DNA from: Streptomyces solicavernae
Lineage (GTDB): Bacteria; Actinomycetota; Actinomycetes; Streptomycetales; Streptomycetaceae
DNA length: 64,000 nucleotides
NCBI RefSeq assembly: GCF_029968095.1
Contig: NZ_JASCIR010000006.1
Span: forward strand, 124,001-188,000
Direction of reading: 5' to 3'
In this document: positions 1-8,890 of the stretch, in pieces
Layout of the letters: each line of letters starts with the position of its first letter
Position numbering within the stretch: the stretch's first letter is position 1
Translations under genes and position numbers: made by a program
Notes under the pieces: generated by a model
What the model saw: only the letters and a program-made list of their open reading frames with translations
The model's database searches: none
What the model was told of the DNA's origin: nothing

Positions 1-435
1 CGCTTGGCGCCGAAGCCCTGCTGCTGGGGCGACGGAGCTACGAGTGGTTCGCCGCGCGGTGGCCATCACGCAGCGGTGAGTGGGCGGACCGGCTGAACAG
101 CCTGCCGAAGTACGTCGTGTCCTCGACCCTCGAAGACCTCGATTGGAACAACTCGACGGTCCTGAAGGGCGACGTCGTGAACGAGATCTCGAAGCTGAAG
201 CAAGAGGTGAACGGGGAGATCGTCGTCTACGCCAGCGGACGGCTCGTGCACTCGCTGCTGGAGCACGACCTCCCTCGTCGACGAGCTTCGGCTGATGATC
301 TTCCCGTGCGTGCTCGGGGCAGGCGAGCGCCTCTTCAGCGAGGTCAGCGACAAGAAGCCGATGCGCCTGGTCGACACCCAGACTGTCGGTGACGGCCTCG
401 CCCTTCTCACCTACCAGCCCGCCCGGGGCGCCTAG
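1..435 (+). pseudogene. RibD/DHFR-fold reductase fragment, frameshifted
   Basis: The 5' end lies outside the window. Codons from base 3 read as the C-terminal part of a RibD C-terminal/dihydrofolate-reductase-like protein (LLLGRRSYEWF near the start, then VVYASGRLVHSLLEHDL). After base 272 the frame is lost. The expected continuation LVDELRLMIFPCVLGAGERLF resumes one frame over at base 274 and runs to the TAG at 433-435. The text around 270-276 looks like a four-base duplication (ctcc/ctcg). The product would be truncated, so I call it a pseudogene, although one sequencing error could also explain it. These small reductases are usually NADPH-dependent enzymes of unknown substrate. Confidence 0.75.
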
Positions 436-495
436 CATCCATCGGGCCCTGGCCTCGGTCCATCTGCCGCGGACACTCCCACCCGCCCTCCGCAC

Positions 496-1030
496 TGGGC
501 GCAGCACGTCGTACTGTCCAAGTACACGCCGCCCAAGCCGCTGGTCTGGACCGACGAGCGCGTGGCCCGCTGGCGTGAGACCGGCGAGAAGCCGGGCCCC
601 GTGATGGTCCGGACACCGGAACAGACCGGCGAGTTCCTCGACGGCGTCGCGGACCACCGCCTCTACCCGATGTTCCACCTCATCGTCTTCCGAGCCCCCG
701 GACGAGGTGAATCAGCAGGCCATCCCTGGGCGGAGACCGACCTCCAGACCGGTGTCGTCCACATCAGCGAACAACTCGTCGCCTCCTCGTATGACGTGTG
801 GGAAGACACCCCAAGAGCGACAGCGGCGCACGCACTTTCCTACTCGATGCACAGACCCGGGAACTCCTCTTGTTCTGGCGGCGCAGGCAGCAGGCGGAGA
901 AGGCGGAGAAGGCGGAGAAGGCGGAGAAGGCGGAGAAGGCGGAGAAGGCGGAGAAGGCGGAGAAGGCGAAGAAGGCGGAGTGGCAGCAGAGGCACGAGGA
1001 GTGGAAGGCGGCGCAGACCCCCAGGTGAAG
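496..1030 (+). pseudogene. Tyrosine recombinase (integrase) relic
   Basis: The reading frame from about 496 gives SKYTPPKPLVWTDERVARWRE, then a TPEQTGEFLDG stretch and DLQTGVVHISEQLV. This matches the core and catalytic region of Streptomyces integrative-element tyrosine recombinases as I know them. The frame shifts at the C-run 807-810 (one base apparently lost) and continues as PKSDSGARTFLLDAQTRELL in the next frame. A helix follows in which AEK is repeated eight times, and the frame ends at a TGA at 1026-1028. The catalytic ArgI motif region reads APGRGE instead of the usual LRRGE type. The N-terminal DNA-binding part and the C-terminal HxxR/Tyr part are missing. It sits beside a tRNA 3' end, the usual attachment site, so I read it as the remnant of an excised or decayed element. 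Confidence 0.7.
894..974 (+). repeat. 9-bp tandem repeat GCGGAGAAG, 8 perfect copies plus one variant
   Basis: Eight exact copies occupy 894-965 and one variant copy 966-974. In the integrase frame they read AEK eight times and then AKK, lengthening an alpha helix that in intact relatives has one or two such units. Confidence 0.95.
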
Positions 1031-1095
1031 ACGCGGCCGGATTCGACGTACGGGTGGTCGTACCGCTTCCGCTTCTCCTTGGCCTCAGCAGCGGA
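1022..1095 (-). other. Inverted integrase-like fragment
   Basis: On the minus strand bases 1022-1053 read PYVESGRVFTW. That is the segment expected to follow the AAQTPR end of the plus-strand integrase relic (the Y/F-V-x-SGRVFT-W motif before the C-terminal catalytic region). The plus-strand relic stops just where this minus-strand piece begins, so a local inversion with a breakpoint near 1018-1024 is the simplest reading. Further upstream on the minus strand the text (AEAKEKRKRYDH) is helical and could come from a second integrase allele. Family memory supports the motif; the inversion itself is inference. Confidence 0.45.
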
Positions 1096-1240
1096 TGCGC
1101 CGATCGCGGTCGTCCCGCGGAAGGGGCAGCAGTCGGCTGCTGGTGAAGGCGCGGCATAGGGCCCTGTCGCCCCGGGAGTTGATGCCGTGACAGGCAGGTC
1201 ACGCAGAGTTGTGTCCCCGCACTGTTCCCGCACATGAAAT

Positions 1241-1270
1241 AGCCCTCCCGGAGTGTTCTCCGAGAGGGCT
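1241..1270 (-). terminator. Hairpin terminator after tRNA-Arg
   Basis: A 7-bp arm (AGCCCTC/GAGGGCT) and a 5-bp inner arm (CGGAG/CTCCG) are separated by one mismatch and closed by a TGTT loop. It lies 31 bases downstream of the tRNA 3' end on the tRNA strand. Confidence 0.75.
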
Positions 1271-1300
1271 TCTCACCTTGTTTTGCCTGGTCAGGCATGG

Positions 1301-1373
1301 TGCCCCCGGCAGGATTCGAACCTGCGACACCCGCTTTAGGAGAGCGGTGCTCTATCCCCTGAGCTACGAAGGC
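1301..1373 (-). tRNA. tRNA-Arg (anticodon CCU)
   Basis: Read on the minus strand, the 73-nt cloverleaf has acceptor GCCTTCG/CGGGGGC, a D arm starting TAGCTCAG, anticodon stem CCGCT/AGCGG with loop CTCCTAA (anticodon CCT), and T arm GCAGG-TTCGAAT-CCTGC. The discriminator is A and a CCA follows in the DNA (1298-1300). A TACACT box on the same strand about 40 bases upstream could be its -10. The 3' end points toward the integrase relic, a typical attB arrangement. Confidence 0.95.
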
Positions 1374-1638
1374 AGGGCCGCCACCCGACTGAAGGTGGCG
1401 CAACGGCGCCAGTGTAGCGGGTGAGCCCCGCCGGCGGCTGAGGACGGGGGCGGTACGGGCCGGTTAGGGGCGCGGCGGCCGTTGCCAGGGCGGTCCGAGG
1501 TGCCGCGGAGCGCTCGCTGAGCGGAATGCGGACCGGCCGGGGCGCGGTGCGGTCATGGGCCGTGCTGTCCGTCCATTCCCCTCCCGCGGGCGGGGGTTAC
1601 GGCAGAGGTGACCACGAACGTCGCTGGCGCATCTCCGA

Positions 1639-2631
1639 TCAAGTCTCAACTCGACCGGGCGCCGGACCCAGCCGGACTGGAGTCCCCTTCTGACGCGTCC
1701 GAGCGCCGGGCCTGCGCGCAGGTGTGGTGAGAACGGTGAGGCAGCCGACGACCAGGGCGATGCCCGTCCAACCGAGCGCGGGCAGGCGCTCGCCCACGAC
1801 CAGCACGGCCAGCACGGCCGCGACGGCGGGCTCCAGCAGCGACAGCGTGGTCGCCCTGCTCGCAGGCACGCGTGCCAGACCCCAGCCGAACAGGACATAA
1901 CCCAGGAACATCGGCACCAGGGCCATGTACGCGCCCACGGCCGCATGGGACCAGGATTCGAGCAGCGGGGCGCCGGTGACCAACAGGACCGGAACCAGCA
2001 GCACGCCACCCAGGCCGAAGATCGTCCCCATGGCGGCCCCGGAGGTGACACCGCGACTGATCAGACGGTGGGCGGCCCAGGAGTAGAGGGCGTACGTAAG
2101 ACCCGCGACGAGCCCGAGACCCACACCGAGCATCGTTGCCCCGGCGGAACGAGCACCGGGACCCGCGTGCCCGCCCGCTGCTTCGGCGGCGCAGAGCAGC
2201 ACCGTCCCGGACAGGCCCAGCGCGGCGCCGGTCATCCACCTGGGGGTGAGGCGGCGCTTGTCCACGATGCGCTCGATCACCGCGGAGGCGAGCGGGGCCG
2301 AGCCGATGGAGACCACGGTTCCGGTCGCGACCCCGGCCAGGTGCATGGAACTGTAGAACGCCAGCGGGTACGCGCCCACCGCGAGCGCACCGAGCAGCAC
2401 TGCACGGGGCTGCGCGCGCAGGCCCGATGGGTGCCGGGCAATCTGCGGAGCGGCGATCAGGGCCTGGAGCAGACCGCCCAGTCCCATGGCGGCCGCCCCG
2501 ATGGCGAGCGGCCCCACGTCCGGGGCGAAGGTGGCGGCCGTCCCTGTGGTTGCCCACAGCACCGACGCCATCAGCACGCAGGCAGATCCCATCCGAACCC
2601 CGGTGGCCGACTGCGCTGCGCCCCTCGTCAC
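1639..2631 (-). CDS. EamA/DMT-family transporter
   Basis: This 330-residue membrane protein has about ten hydrophobic segments and the internal duplication of the EamA (drug/metabolite transporter) fold, with a conserved Pro-rich SLLEPAVAAVLAVLVVGERL segment near residue 270. Such carriers usually export small polar metabolites or drugs; the substrate cannot be read from sequence. The GTG start overlaps the stop of the upstream TetR gene (GTGA at 2628-2631), so the two are one translationally coupled operon and the regulator probably controls this exporter. The C-terminus is a basic tail of about 25 residues. Confidence 0.85.
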   Translation of the reverse strand: MTRGAAQSATGVRMGSACVLMASVLWATTGTAATFAPDVGPLAIGAAAMGLGGLLQALIAAPQIARHPSGLRAQPRAVLLGALAVGAYPLAFYSSMHLAGVATGTVVSIGSAPLASAVIERIVDKRRLTPRWMTGAALGLSGTVLLCAAEAAGGHAGPGARSAGATMLGVGLGLVAGLTYALYSWAAHRLISRGVTSGAAMGTIFGLGGVLLVPVLLVTGAPLLESWSHAAVGAYMALVPMFLGYVLFGWGLARVPASRATTLSLLEPAVAAVLAVLVVGERLPALGWTGIALVVGCLTVLTTPARRPGARTRQKGTPVRLGPAPGRVET

Positions 2632-3236
2632 AGCCGGTCCATCAGGTGCGCCGCGATGGTCCGCGCGTTGGCCAGGCGTGTGCCGTTGCCTTCGAGTCCG
2701 GCTCGCGCCATCCCGCCCTCCAGCAGGAGCGACAGATGCTCAGCCGCCGCACGGACCTCGTCGGGCCGGTCGGGCATCAGCTCTGTCAGGTGACCGGCGA
2801 GCAGGGACTCGACTTCCTCCTTGTGCCGCCGCACAACCGCCCGGCCCTCGTGCCCAGCAGGCAGTTCGGCGGCCGCGTTCAGCAGGCCGCAGCCGCGAAA
2901 CCCGTGCTCGTACGGCATGGCCGCGTGGTCGGCGTACGCGTCGAAGACCGCCAGCACGCCACCGCGCGGATCCTGCGCGTCCGCGAGCCGCTGTCGGTAC
3001 AGACCGAGCCATTCCTCGTGCCGCTCGTCGAGATAGGCCCTGACCAGGTCGGCCTTCGAGGAGAAGTTGTTGTACAGGCTCATCTTCGCCACGCCCGCCT
3101 CGGCGGTGATGGTGTCGATGCCTGTGGCAGCCACCCCGTCCGCGTAGAAGCGCCGAGCCGCGGCAGCCAGGAGCTTCGCCCGAGCGGCTCCCCGCCGCTT
3201 GCGGGGTTGTGCCGCCCCCGCGCCTGTCGTGCTCAT
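2628..3236 (-). CDS. TetR-family transcriptional regulator
   Basis: The 202-residue protein carries an N-terminal TetR helix-turn-helix (about residues 18-64, with AGVAKMSLYNNFSSKADLV as the recognition part) and a ligand-binding C-terminal half containing the FRGCGLLNAAAEL stretch seen in TetR members of the YcdC/AcrR type. The ATG is preceded by GAGGGA eight bases upstream. Its stop overlaps the GTG of the EamA transporter, so it most likely represses its own operon through the palindrome at 3268-3281. The inducer is unknown. Confidence 0.9.
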   Translation of the reverse strand: MSTTGAGAAQPRKRRGAARAKLLAAAARRFYADGVAATGIDTITAEAGVAKMSLYNNFSSKADLVRAYLDERHEEWLGLYRQRLADAQDPRGGVLAVFDAYADHAAMPYEHGFRGCGLLNAAAELPAGHEGRAVVRRHKEEVESLLAGHLTELMPDRPDEVRAAAEHLSLLLEGGMARAGLEGNGTRLANARTIAAHLMDRL

Positions 3237-3267
3237 CGTGGTCCCTCTGTTCAGGCTCTCTATTTAG

Positions 3268-3281
3268 GTAGAGCAGTCTAC
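3268..3281. promoter_or_regulatory. Candidate operator of the TetR-EamA operon
   Basis: The inverted repeat GTAGA-gcag-TCTAC lies 32 bases upstream of the TetR start codon, inside the likely promoter. Position and symmetry fit TetR autoregulation; there is no direct proof. Confidence 0.5.
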
Positions 3282-3308
3282 ACAGTGAGTACGACAGGCG
3301 CGGGGCGG

Positions 3309-4598
3309 TCAGGTGCGGGTGATGTGGATGTGGTGCGTGCCGTCCTTCTCGACCGGGCCGACCGTGATGCGGAGGTCGTTCTCCTTGTCGGTGAAGGTCT
3401 CGCCGGAGGTGAACGGGGCGTCGGAGAGTTCCGCGTGGACGTTGGGGCGGCGGGTGCAGCCGCCGGAGTCGCGGGCGGAGTCGGTGACCGTGATCGGGCC
3501 CTGGCCGGTGTCGACGTCCGCGTCGACGCGGTAGATGAGGACGCCGGGCTTGCACACCGCCTCGTCGTTGCCGCCGCGGGTACGAACCTCGATGGCATAG
3601 CCGGTGCGGCCGTTGAGGGGGACGAAGGCGAGCTTCGTGCCGCCGCCCTTCGCGGCGAGCGGCTTCAGGGCGAGCTCGGTCGGGCCGTGTGCGGCGGCGC
3701 AGCTGACCTGTGCGTCGTCGAGCCAGCCGAGCTTCCACTTGTGCCAGCCGAGGAGGTCGTTGTTGGCGCCCCAGTCCTCGCTCATGATGTCCCAGTGGCC
3801 GACGGCCCCGCCGCCGTCCGAGGTGTAGAGGTCGGGCAGGCCGAAGACGTGCCCGTTCTCGTGCGGCAGTACGCGATACCCCGTCTCGTGGTACGAGCCC
3901 GAGCCGTCGTCCTGGCGGCTGTAGATGAAGGACGCGTTGGCGACCGGCACGCCGTCCGCGACCGGCGCGTCGTGGTTGCCCGCGAACGTCACCGAGAGGA
4001 CGGTGTCCAGCGCGGACGGCCCGGCGTTGGGTGTCATCAACACGTTGACCAGGTCGTACTCGCGGAAGTCCACCTCCGCGTCCGCCGTCTCGACGATGTC
4101 CTCGACCAGCTGGCGGTAACCGGGGTCGAAGGGGGCGCCGCGTTCTATCCCGTACGAGGCGAACGAGCGCGGCATGCGCAGCCAGTCCTTGATCGGGGCG
4201 TGCGGCCGGTAGTCGAGGCGGCCGTACGAGCTGGTGCGGAACCATTCCTGGGTCTGCGGGAAGAATTCGCCGAGGCGGTCGGTGGCCCGGCCCTGGCCGC
4301 GGGCGTCGGAGAAGTCGACCATGAGGTTCAGGGCGTGGACGGTGCCCGTCGAGCGGGCGTAGCCCGGCTGCGTGGGGACGCCTTCCGACATCTGGATGCC
4401 CATGGTTCCACTGATCATGCAGGGGGCGAGGGCGCCGGCCCGGCCGGGGCTGCCGGGGTCTGCGGCCTGCGGGTCCACGGTGAGGCGCCCGGTGCTGGCC
4501 GTCACGGTGACGGCGAGGACGAGGGCCGCGAGTGCGGCGAGTACGGGCCTGCGCCGCGGCCTGGATATCCAGTGTCGGGAGTGTCGGGACAGCTGCAT
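3309..4598 (-). CDS. Secreted M6-family metalloprotease
   Basis: The 429-residue protein starts with a basic stretch and a hydrophobic core (about residues 17-35) typical of a Sec-type signal peptide. The catalytic zinc motif HENGH is at 246-250, followed by the GLPDLY sequence characteristic of family M6 (immune inhibitor A-like) peptidases and an IMSEDW Met-turn near 271. A beta-rich region forms the C-terminus. It should act outside the cell on protein substrates. It is transcribed away from the downstream TetR/DHA2 pair across a long shared intergenic region. Compared with full immune inhibitor A proteins it is short, lacking extra binding domains. Confidence 0.87.
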   Translation of the reverse strand: MQLSRHSRHWISRPRRRPVLAALAALVLAVTVTASTGRLTVDPQAADPGSPGRAGALAPCMISGTMGIQMSEGVPTQPGYARSTGTVHALNLMVDFSDARGQGRATDRLGEFFPQTQEWFRTSSYGRLDYRPHAPIKDWLRMPRSFASYGIERGAPFDPGYRQLVEDIVETADAEVDFREYDLVNVLMTPNAGPSALDTVLSVTFAGNHDAPVADGVPVANASFIYSRQDDGSGSYHETGYRVLPHENGHVFGLPDLYTSDGGGAVGHWDIMSEDWGANNDLLGWHKWKLGWLDDAQVSCAAAHGPTELALKPLAAKGGGTKLAFVPLNGRTGYAIEVRTRGGNDEAVCKPGVLIYRVDADVDTGQGPITVTDSARDSGGCTRRPNVHAELSDAPFTSGETFTDKENDLRITVGPVEKDGTHHIHITRT

Positions 4599-4762
4599 CC
4601 GCCCGCCTTCCGGTCCCTGGCAGCCGGCCGGTCCTGGCTGCGCCCTTGTCGCTCACCCTGTGTCGGGGGGTGCGCGGGCGCGCGCTGAGGGCGACCGATC
4701 GTGTGCTTTCCCTGGGCGGGTGGCGTCGCGTGAGGTGGGTCACACGCGGGGCGGGAAATAAC

Positions 4763-4818
4763 CGGGGATGCTCTCCCCGTTTACAGAGGTGTTCCGCGAA
4801 CCGGGGAGAGTTTCCCCG
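4763..4818. promoter_or_regulatory. Twin 17-bp operators CGGGGA-N5-TCCCCG
   Basis: Two identical-arm palindromes occur at 4763-4779 and 4802-4818, with starts 39 bp apart. Flanks are partly conserved too (an AAC before and a T after). They lie in the divergent region between the M6 protease and a TetR gene and are the right size for TetR-family dimers, so they probably serve the regulator that starts at 4926. Confidence 0.65.
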
Positions 4819-4819
4819 T

Positions 4820-4896
4820 ATCGGCGGTGCATCGACGGTGAATCGGCGCTACATCGGCGCTACATCGGCGCTACATCGGCGGTACACCGGCGGTAC
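4820..4896 (+). repeat. 11-bp tandem array, 7 units
   Basis: Seven head-to-tail units of ATCGGCGCTAC or close variants occupy 4820-4896. Three central units (4842-4874) are identical. The array starts where the second TetR operator ends and stops 29 bases before the TetR start codon, in the 5' leader or promoter. The period is one DNA turn, so every unit lies on the same helix face. Confidence 0.9.
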
Positions 4897-4925
4897 ATCT
4901 GGACAAGACCGTGAGGAGCGCAGCC

Positions 4926-5768
<843 letters not shown>

Positions 5769-5807
5769 AGAGCGCGCAAAGCGCGCAGAGCGCGTGCGGC
5801 TATCGCT

Positions 5808-5853
5808 CGCCGAACCCTTTGAGTCCCGAGCGCCGAACCCTTTGAGTCCCGAG
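5808..5853 (+). repeat. 23-bp exact tandem duplication
   Basis: Bases 5808-5830 are repeated exactly at 5831-5853. The second copy runs into the ribosome-binding site (GAGGTGGGT) of the DHA2 gene, so the first copy preserves only part of that site. Confidence 0.9.
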
Positions 5854-5865
5854 GTGGGTACCCCC

Positions 5866-7455
5866 ATGTCTGAAACAGCACCTTCGATATCCGCAAAAAG
5901 CGGCATTCCTGATAGTCGCTTCCCTGATAGTCACCTCCCCGATACCGGCCCCGACCCCAGGCGTTGGAGGGCCCTCGTCTTCATCGCGCTCGCCCAGCTG
6001 ATGGTGGTCCTGGACGCCACCATCGTGAACATTGCGCTGCCCTCCGCCCAGCAGGACCTCGGCATCTCCGACGGCAACCGGCAGTGGGTCATCACGGCCT
6101 ACGCCCTCGCCTTCGGCGGCCTGCTGCTGTTCGGCGGTCGCGTGGCCGACCTGTGGGGCCGCAAGCGCACCTTCATCACCGGCCTGATCGGCTTCGCCGG
6201 GGCGTCCGCGCTCGGTGGCGCCGCGACCGGTGAGGCGATGATGCTGGGCGCTCGTGCCCTGCAGGGCGTGTTCGGCGCACTGCTCGCGCCCGCCGCGCTG
6301 TCGCTGCTCGCGGTGATGTTCACCGATGCCAAGGAGCGCGCCAAGGCGTTCGGCATCTACGGCGCGATCGCCGGTGGTGGTGGCGCCGTGGGTCTCATCC
6401 TCGGTGGCTTCCTCACGGAGTACCTGGACTGGCGCTGGACGTTCTTCGTCAACATCCCGTTCGCCGTGGTCGCCGCCGTGGGCGCGTACTTCGTGATCCG
6501 TGAGCCGGCCGGTTCCCGCAATCGTTCTCCTCTCGACATCCCGGGCGTCGTGCTGTCGACGCTCGGCCTGGTGGCTCTGGTGTACGGCTTCACCCGCGCC
6601 GAGTCCGAGGGCTGGTCCGACGCCACGACCATCGGACTGTTCGTCGCATCGGCCGTCCTGCTCGCCTCCTTCCTGCTGGTCGAGTCCCGGGTCAAGGCGC
6701 CGCTGCTGCCGCTGCGGGTGCTCACCGACCGGAACCGTGGCGGTGTCTACCTGTCGCTGGGTCTCGCGGTGATCGCGATGTTCGGCCTGTTCCTCTTCCT
6801 CACCTACTACCTGCAGGTCGTGAAGGGCTACTCGCCGGTGATGACCGGCTTCGCCTTCCTGCCGATGATCGTCGGCATGATCACGGGCTCCACGCAGATC
6901 GGGGCCCGTCTGATGACCCGCGTGCCCCCGCGTCTGCTGATGGGCCCCGGCTTCCTTGCCGCCGCGCTCGGCATGCTGCTCCTGACCCAGCTGGAGATCG
7001 GCACCTCGTACGCGGGCCTGATCCTTCCGGCGCAGCTGCTGCTCGGACTGGGTATGGGCACGGCCTTCATGCCGGCCATGTCCCTGGCCACGCACGGGGT
7101 CGAGGCCCGCGACGCCGGTGTCGCCTCCGCCATGGTCAACACCTCCCAGCAGGTGGGCGGCGCGATCGGCACCGCACTGCTCAACACCATCGCCGCCTCC
7201 GCCACCACGGCCTACCTGACGGCCCACGCGGCGGATGCCACCACTCCGGCCGCGCGGAAGCTGCTGCAGGCGCAGGCCATGGTCGACGGCTACACCAGCG
7301 CGATCTGGTGGGCGGTCGGCATCCTCGTGATCTCCGCGGGCATCGCCCTGACCCTCATCACCACCGGCCACCAGGGCGGCACGCCGGTGGCCAAGAGCGA
7401 CGCCACCGGAGCGGACCGGGAGGCCGAGGTGCGAGTCCCGGTGATCGCTCACTGA
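5866..7455 (+). CDS. DHA2-family MFS efflux transporter
   Basis: The 529-residue protein is a 14-helix drug:H+ antiporter of the DHA2 (EmrB/QacA) type. LDATIVNIALP in helix 1, GGRVADLWGRKR after helix 2 (motif A) and the Gly-rich helix 5 motif C are all present. ATG 5866 is chosen because GAGGTGGGT lies seven bases upstream; the frame is open further 5' but through repeats. About 25 residues before helix 1 are low-complexity (SRFPDSHLPDTG). Gene order suggests substrate-induced expression through the upstream TetR. The drug exported is unknown. Confidence 0.88.
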   Translation: MSETAPSISAKSGIPDSRFPDSHLPDTGPDPRRWRALVFIALAQLMVVLDATIVNIALPSAQQDLGISDGNRQWVITAYALAFGGLLLFGGRVADLWGRKRTFITGLIGFAGASALGGAATGEAMMLGARALQGVFGALLAPAALSLLAVMFTDAKERAKAFGIYGAIAGGGGAVGLILGGFLTEYLDWRWTFFVNIPFAVVAAVGAYFVIREPAGSRNRSPLDIPGVVLSTLGLVALVYGFTRAESEGWSDATTIGLFVASAVLLASFLLVESRVKAPLLPLRVLTDRNRGGVYLSLGLAVIAMFGLFLFLTYYLQVVKGYSPVMTGFAFLPMIVGMITGSTQIGARLMTRVPPRLLMGPGFLAAALGMLLLTQLEIGTSYAGLILPAQLLLGLGMGTAFMPAMSLATHGVEARDAGVASAMVNTSQQVGGAIGTALLNTIAASATTAYLTAHAADATTPAARKLLQAQAMVDGYTSAIWWAVGILVISAGIALTLITTGHQGGTPVAKSDATGADREAEVRVPVIAH

Positions 7456-7485
7456 CCGGCCCGGTCGGCGCGACGGCCCAGGTGG

Positions 7486-7986
7486 TCACCTGAGCCAGGG
7501 CAGATCGGCACCCGCCTCGTTCGGCTGAAGCCCCTCGGCGATGATCCGCATGATCTCGCCGAGGGATTTCTGCTGTTCGGTGCTGAGCCGGTCGAAGATC
7601 GCCTGGCGTACGGCGGCCACATGCCCGGGTGCCGACTCCTTCAACACCTTGTATCCGGCGTCCGTCAGGATCGCGTTCTGGCCCCGCTTGTCGGAGGGGC
7701 AGTCCTCGCGGCGCACCCAGCCGTGCTGTTCGAGTCGGGCCACGGCGTGCGAGAGCCGGGAGCGGGTGATCTTCGCGTTCCGCGCGAGCTCGGTCATGCG
7801 CATCCGGCGGCGCGGTGCCTGGGAGAGCTGGACGAGCAGCCCGTAGTAGACGTGCGGCATCTTGGCGTCGCGCTGCAGTTGTCGGTCGAGGTGGTCCTCA
7901 AGGAGCATGGTGGCGTGCAGGTACGCCCGCCAGGTGCGCTGTTCTTCGTCGTTGAGCCAGCGCGTGTCTTCGTCGTGGGTCTTCAT
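7486..7986 (-). CDS. MarR-family regulator
   Basis: The 166-residue protein has the MarR winged helix in the middle (MRMTELARNAKITRSRLSHA as helix-turn-helix, then a basic wing with DCPSDKRGQNAILTDAG). The DxRGxxAxLT type of wing is diagnostic for the family. It is divergent from the dioxygenase gene at 8105, and their 118-bp shared spacer holds two TTGAA/TTCAA-type palindromes, so it probably controls both. MarR proteins of this arrangement often respond to aromatic compounds or oxidants. Confidence 0.9.
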   Translation of the reverse strand: MKTHDEDTRWLNDEEQRTWRAYLHATMLLEDHLDRQLQRDAKMPHVYYGLLVQLSQAPRRRMRMTELARNAKITRSRLSHAVARLEQHGWVRREDCPSDKRGQNAILTDAGYKVLKESAPGHVAAVRQAIFDRLSTEQQKSLGEIMRIIAEGLQPNEAGADLPWLR

Positions 7987-8010
7987 ACATCCACTCTACG
8001 AAGCCCATTC

Positions 8011-8022
8011 TTGAAACTTCAA
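8011..8022. promoter_or_regulatory. Candidate MarR operator 1
   Basis: The palindrome TTGAA-ac-TTCAA lies 25 bases upstream of the MarR start codon and would overlap its promoter. Confidence 0.5.
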
Positions 8023-8050
8023 CAAACACTGCGTACTCTCCAATCAAGAG

Positions 8051-8064
8051 CTTGAGCATTCAAG
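8051..8064. promoter_or_regulatory. Candidate MarR operator 2
   Basis: The palindrome CTTGA-gcat-TCAAG is 41 bases upstream of the dioxygenase ATG. It shares TTGA/TCAA half-sites with the first site, which suggests one regulator for both promoters. Confidence 0.5.
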
Positions 8065-8104
8065 ATTGCGAAGCCTGCTTGGCTTGCGAGCGTCAGGAGC
8101 CGCC

Positions 8105-8890
8105 ATGACCGCCGTCGCACCGGAGCGCATGCCCGCCCTCTATCTGAGCCACGGTGCGCCGCCGCTCGCCGACGACGCCGTGTGGCCCGGACAGCTCGCC
8201 GCCTGGTCGGCCGAACTCCCGCGGCCCAAGGCTGTACTGATGGTCTCCGCGCACTGGGAAGAGGCCCCGCTCGCCCTGGCCGCCACCGAGACCGTGCCCC
8301 TCGTCTACGACTTCTGGGGCTTCCCCGAGCACTACTACCAGGTCCGGTACGCCGCGCCCGGGGCGCCCGAACTGGCCGATGCCGTACGCAAGTTGCTGCG
8401 CACCGCCGGCGCGCCCGTGCAGGACATCGAGGAGCGCGGGCTCGACCATGGCGCCTACGTCCCGCTCGTCGAGATGTATCCCGACGCCGACGTCCCCGTT
8501 CTGCAGATCTCTCTGCCCACGCTCGACCCGCAGCGTCTGATGGAGATCGGCCGCAGGCTGGCCCCGCTGCGTGACGCGGGCGTTCTGATCGTCGGCAGCG
8601 GATTCTTCACGCATAATCTGGCCGCGCTCCGGCAGGGGGGTGTCCCGACCTGGTCGGCGGAGTTCGACGCGTGGGGGCGCGAGGCGCTGGACGCCCAGGA
8701 CGTGGACGCTCTTCTCGACTTCGCGCACAAGTCACCCGCGGGGCAGCTCGCGCACCCGCGCACGGAACACTTCGCCCCGCTCTTCGTGGCGATGGGTGCG
8801 GCCGACGCGACCGGCGAGCTCGGCCGGCAGCGCTCCGTCATCGATGGCTTCTGGATGGGGCTGGCGAAGCGGTCGGTGCAGTTCGGCTGA
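8105..8890 (+). CDS. DODA-type extradiol ring-opening dioxygenase
   Basis: The 261-residue protein is a class III (LigB-like) non-heme iron dioxygenase of the DODA/YgiD group. Likely metal ligands are His16 (LSHGAPP), His50 (SAHWE) and the His of GSGFFTHNL, with HFAPLF near the C-terminus as the further conserved His. AGGAG precedes ATG 8105; an in-frame GTG-type start at 8066 has no site. The family cleaves catechol-type rings next to the diol. The divergent MarR gene is its likely repressor, fitting a response to aromatic or quinone compounds. Native substrate unknown. Confidence 0.85.
   Translation: MTAVAPERMPALYLSHGAPPLADDAVWPGQLAAWSAELPRPKAVLMVSAHWEEAPLALAATETVPLVYDFWGFPEHYYQVRYAAPGAPELADAVRKLLRTAGAPVQDIEERGLDHGAYVPLVEMYPDADVPVLQISLPTLDPQRLMEIGRRLAPLRDAGVLIVGSGFFTHNLAALRQGGVPTWSAEFDAWGREALDAQDVDALLDFAHKSPAGQLAHPRTEHFAPLFVAMGAADATGELGRQRSVIDGFWMGLAKRSVQFG

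Noticed and set aside
1464..2051. Minus-strand ORF downstream of the tRNA promoter
   Set aside because: It is a frame shadow of the EamA gene and its low-complexity product has no domain.
2427..4688. 753-codon plus-strand frame over TetR and M6 protease genes
   Set aside because: It spans two well-supported minus-strand genes and has no recognisable domains.
4820..4896. CRISPR-like array
   Set aside because: Units are contiguous, 11 bp, without spacers; no cas genes nearby. The same applies to the 7-bp and 22-bp arrays.
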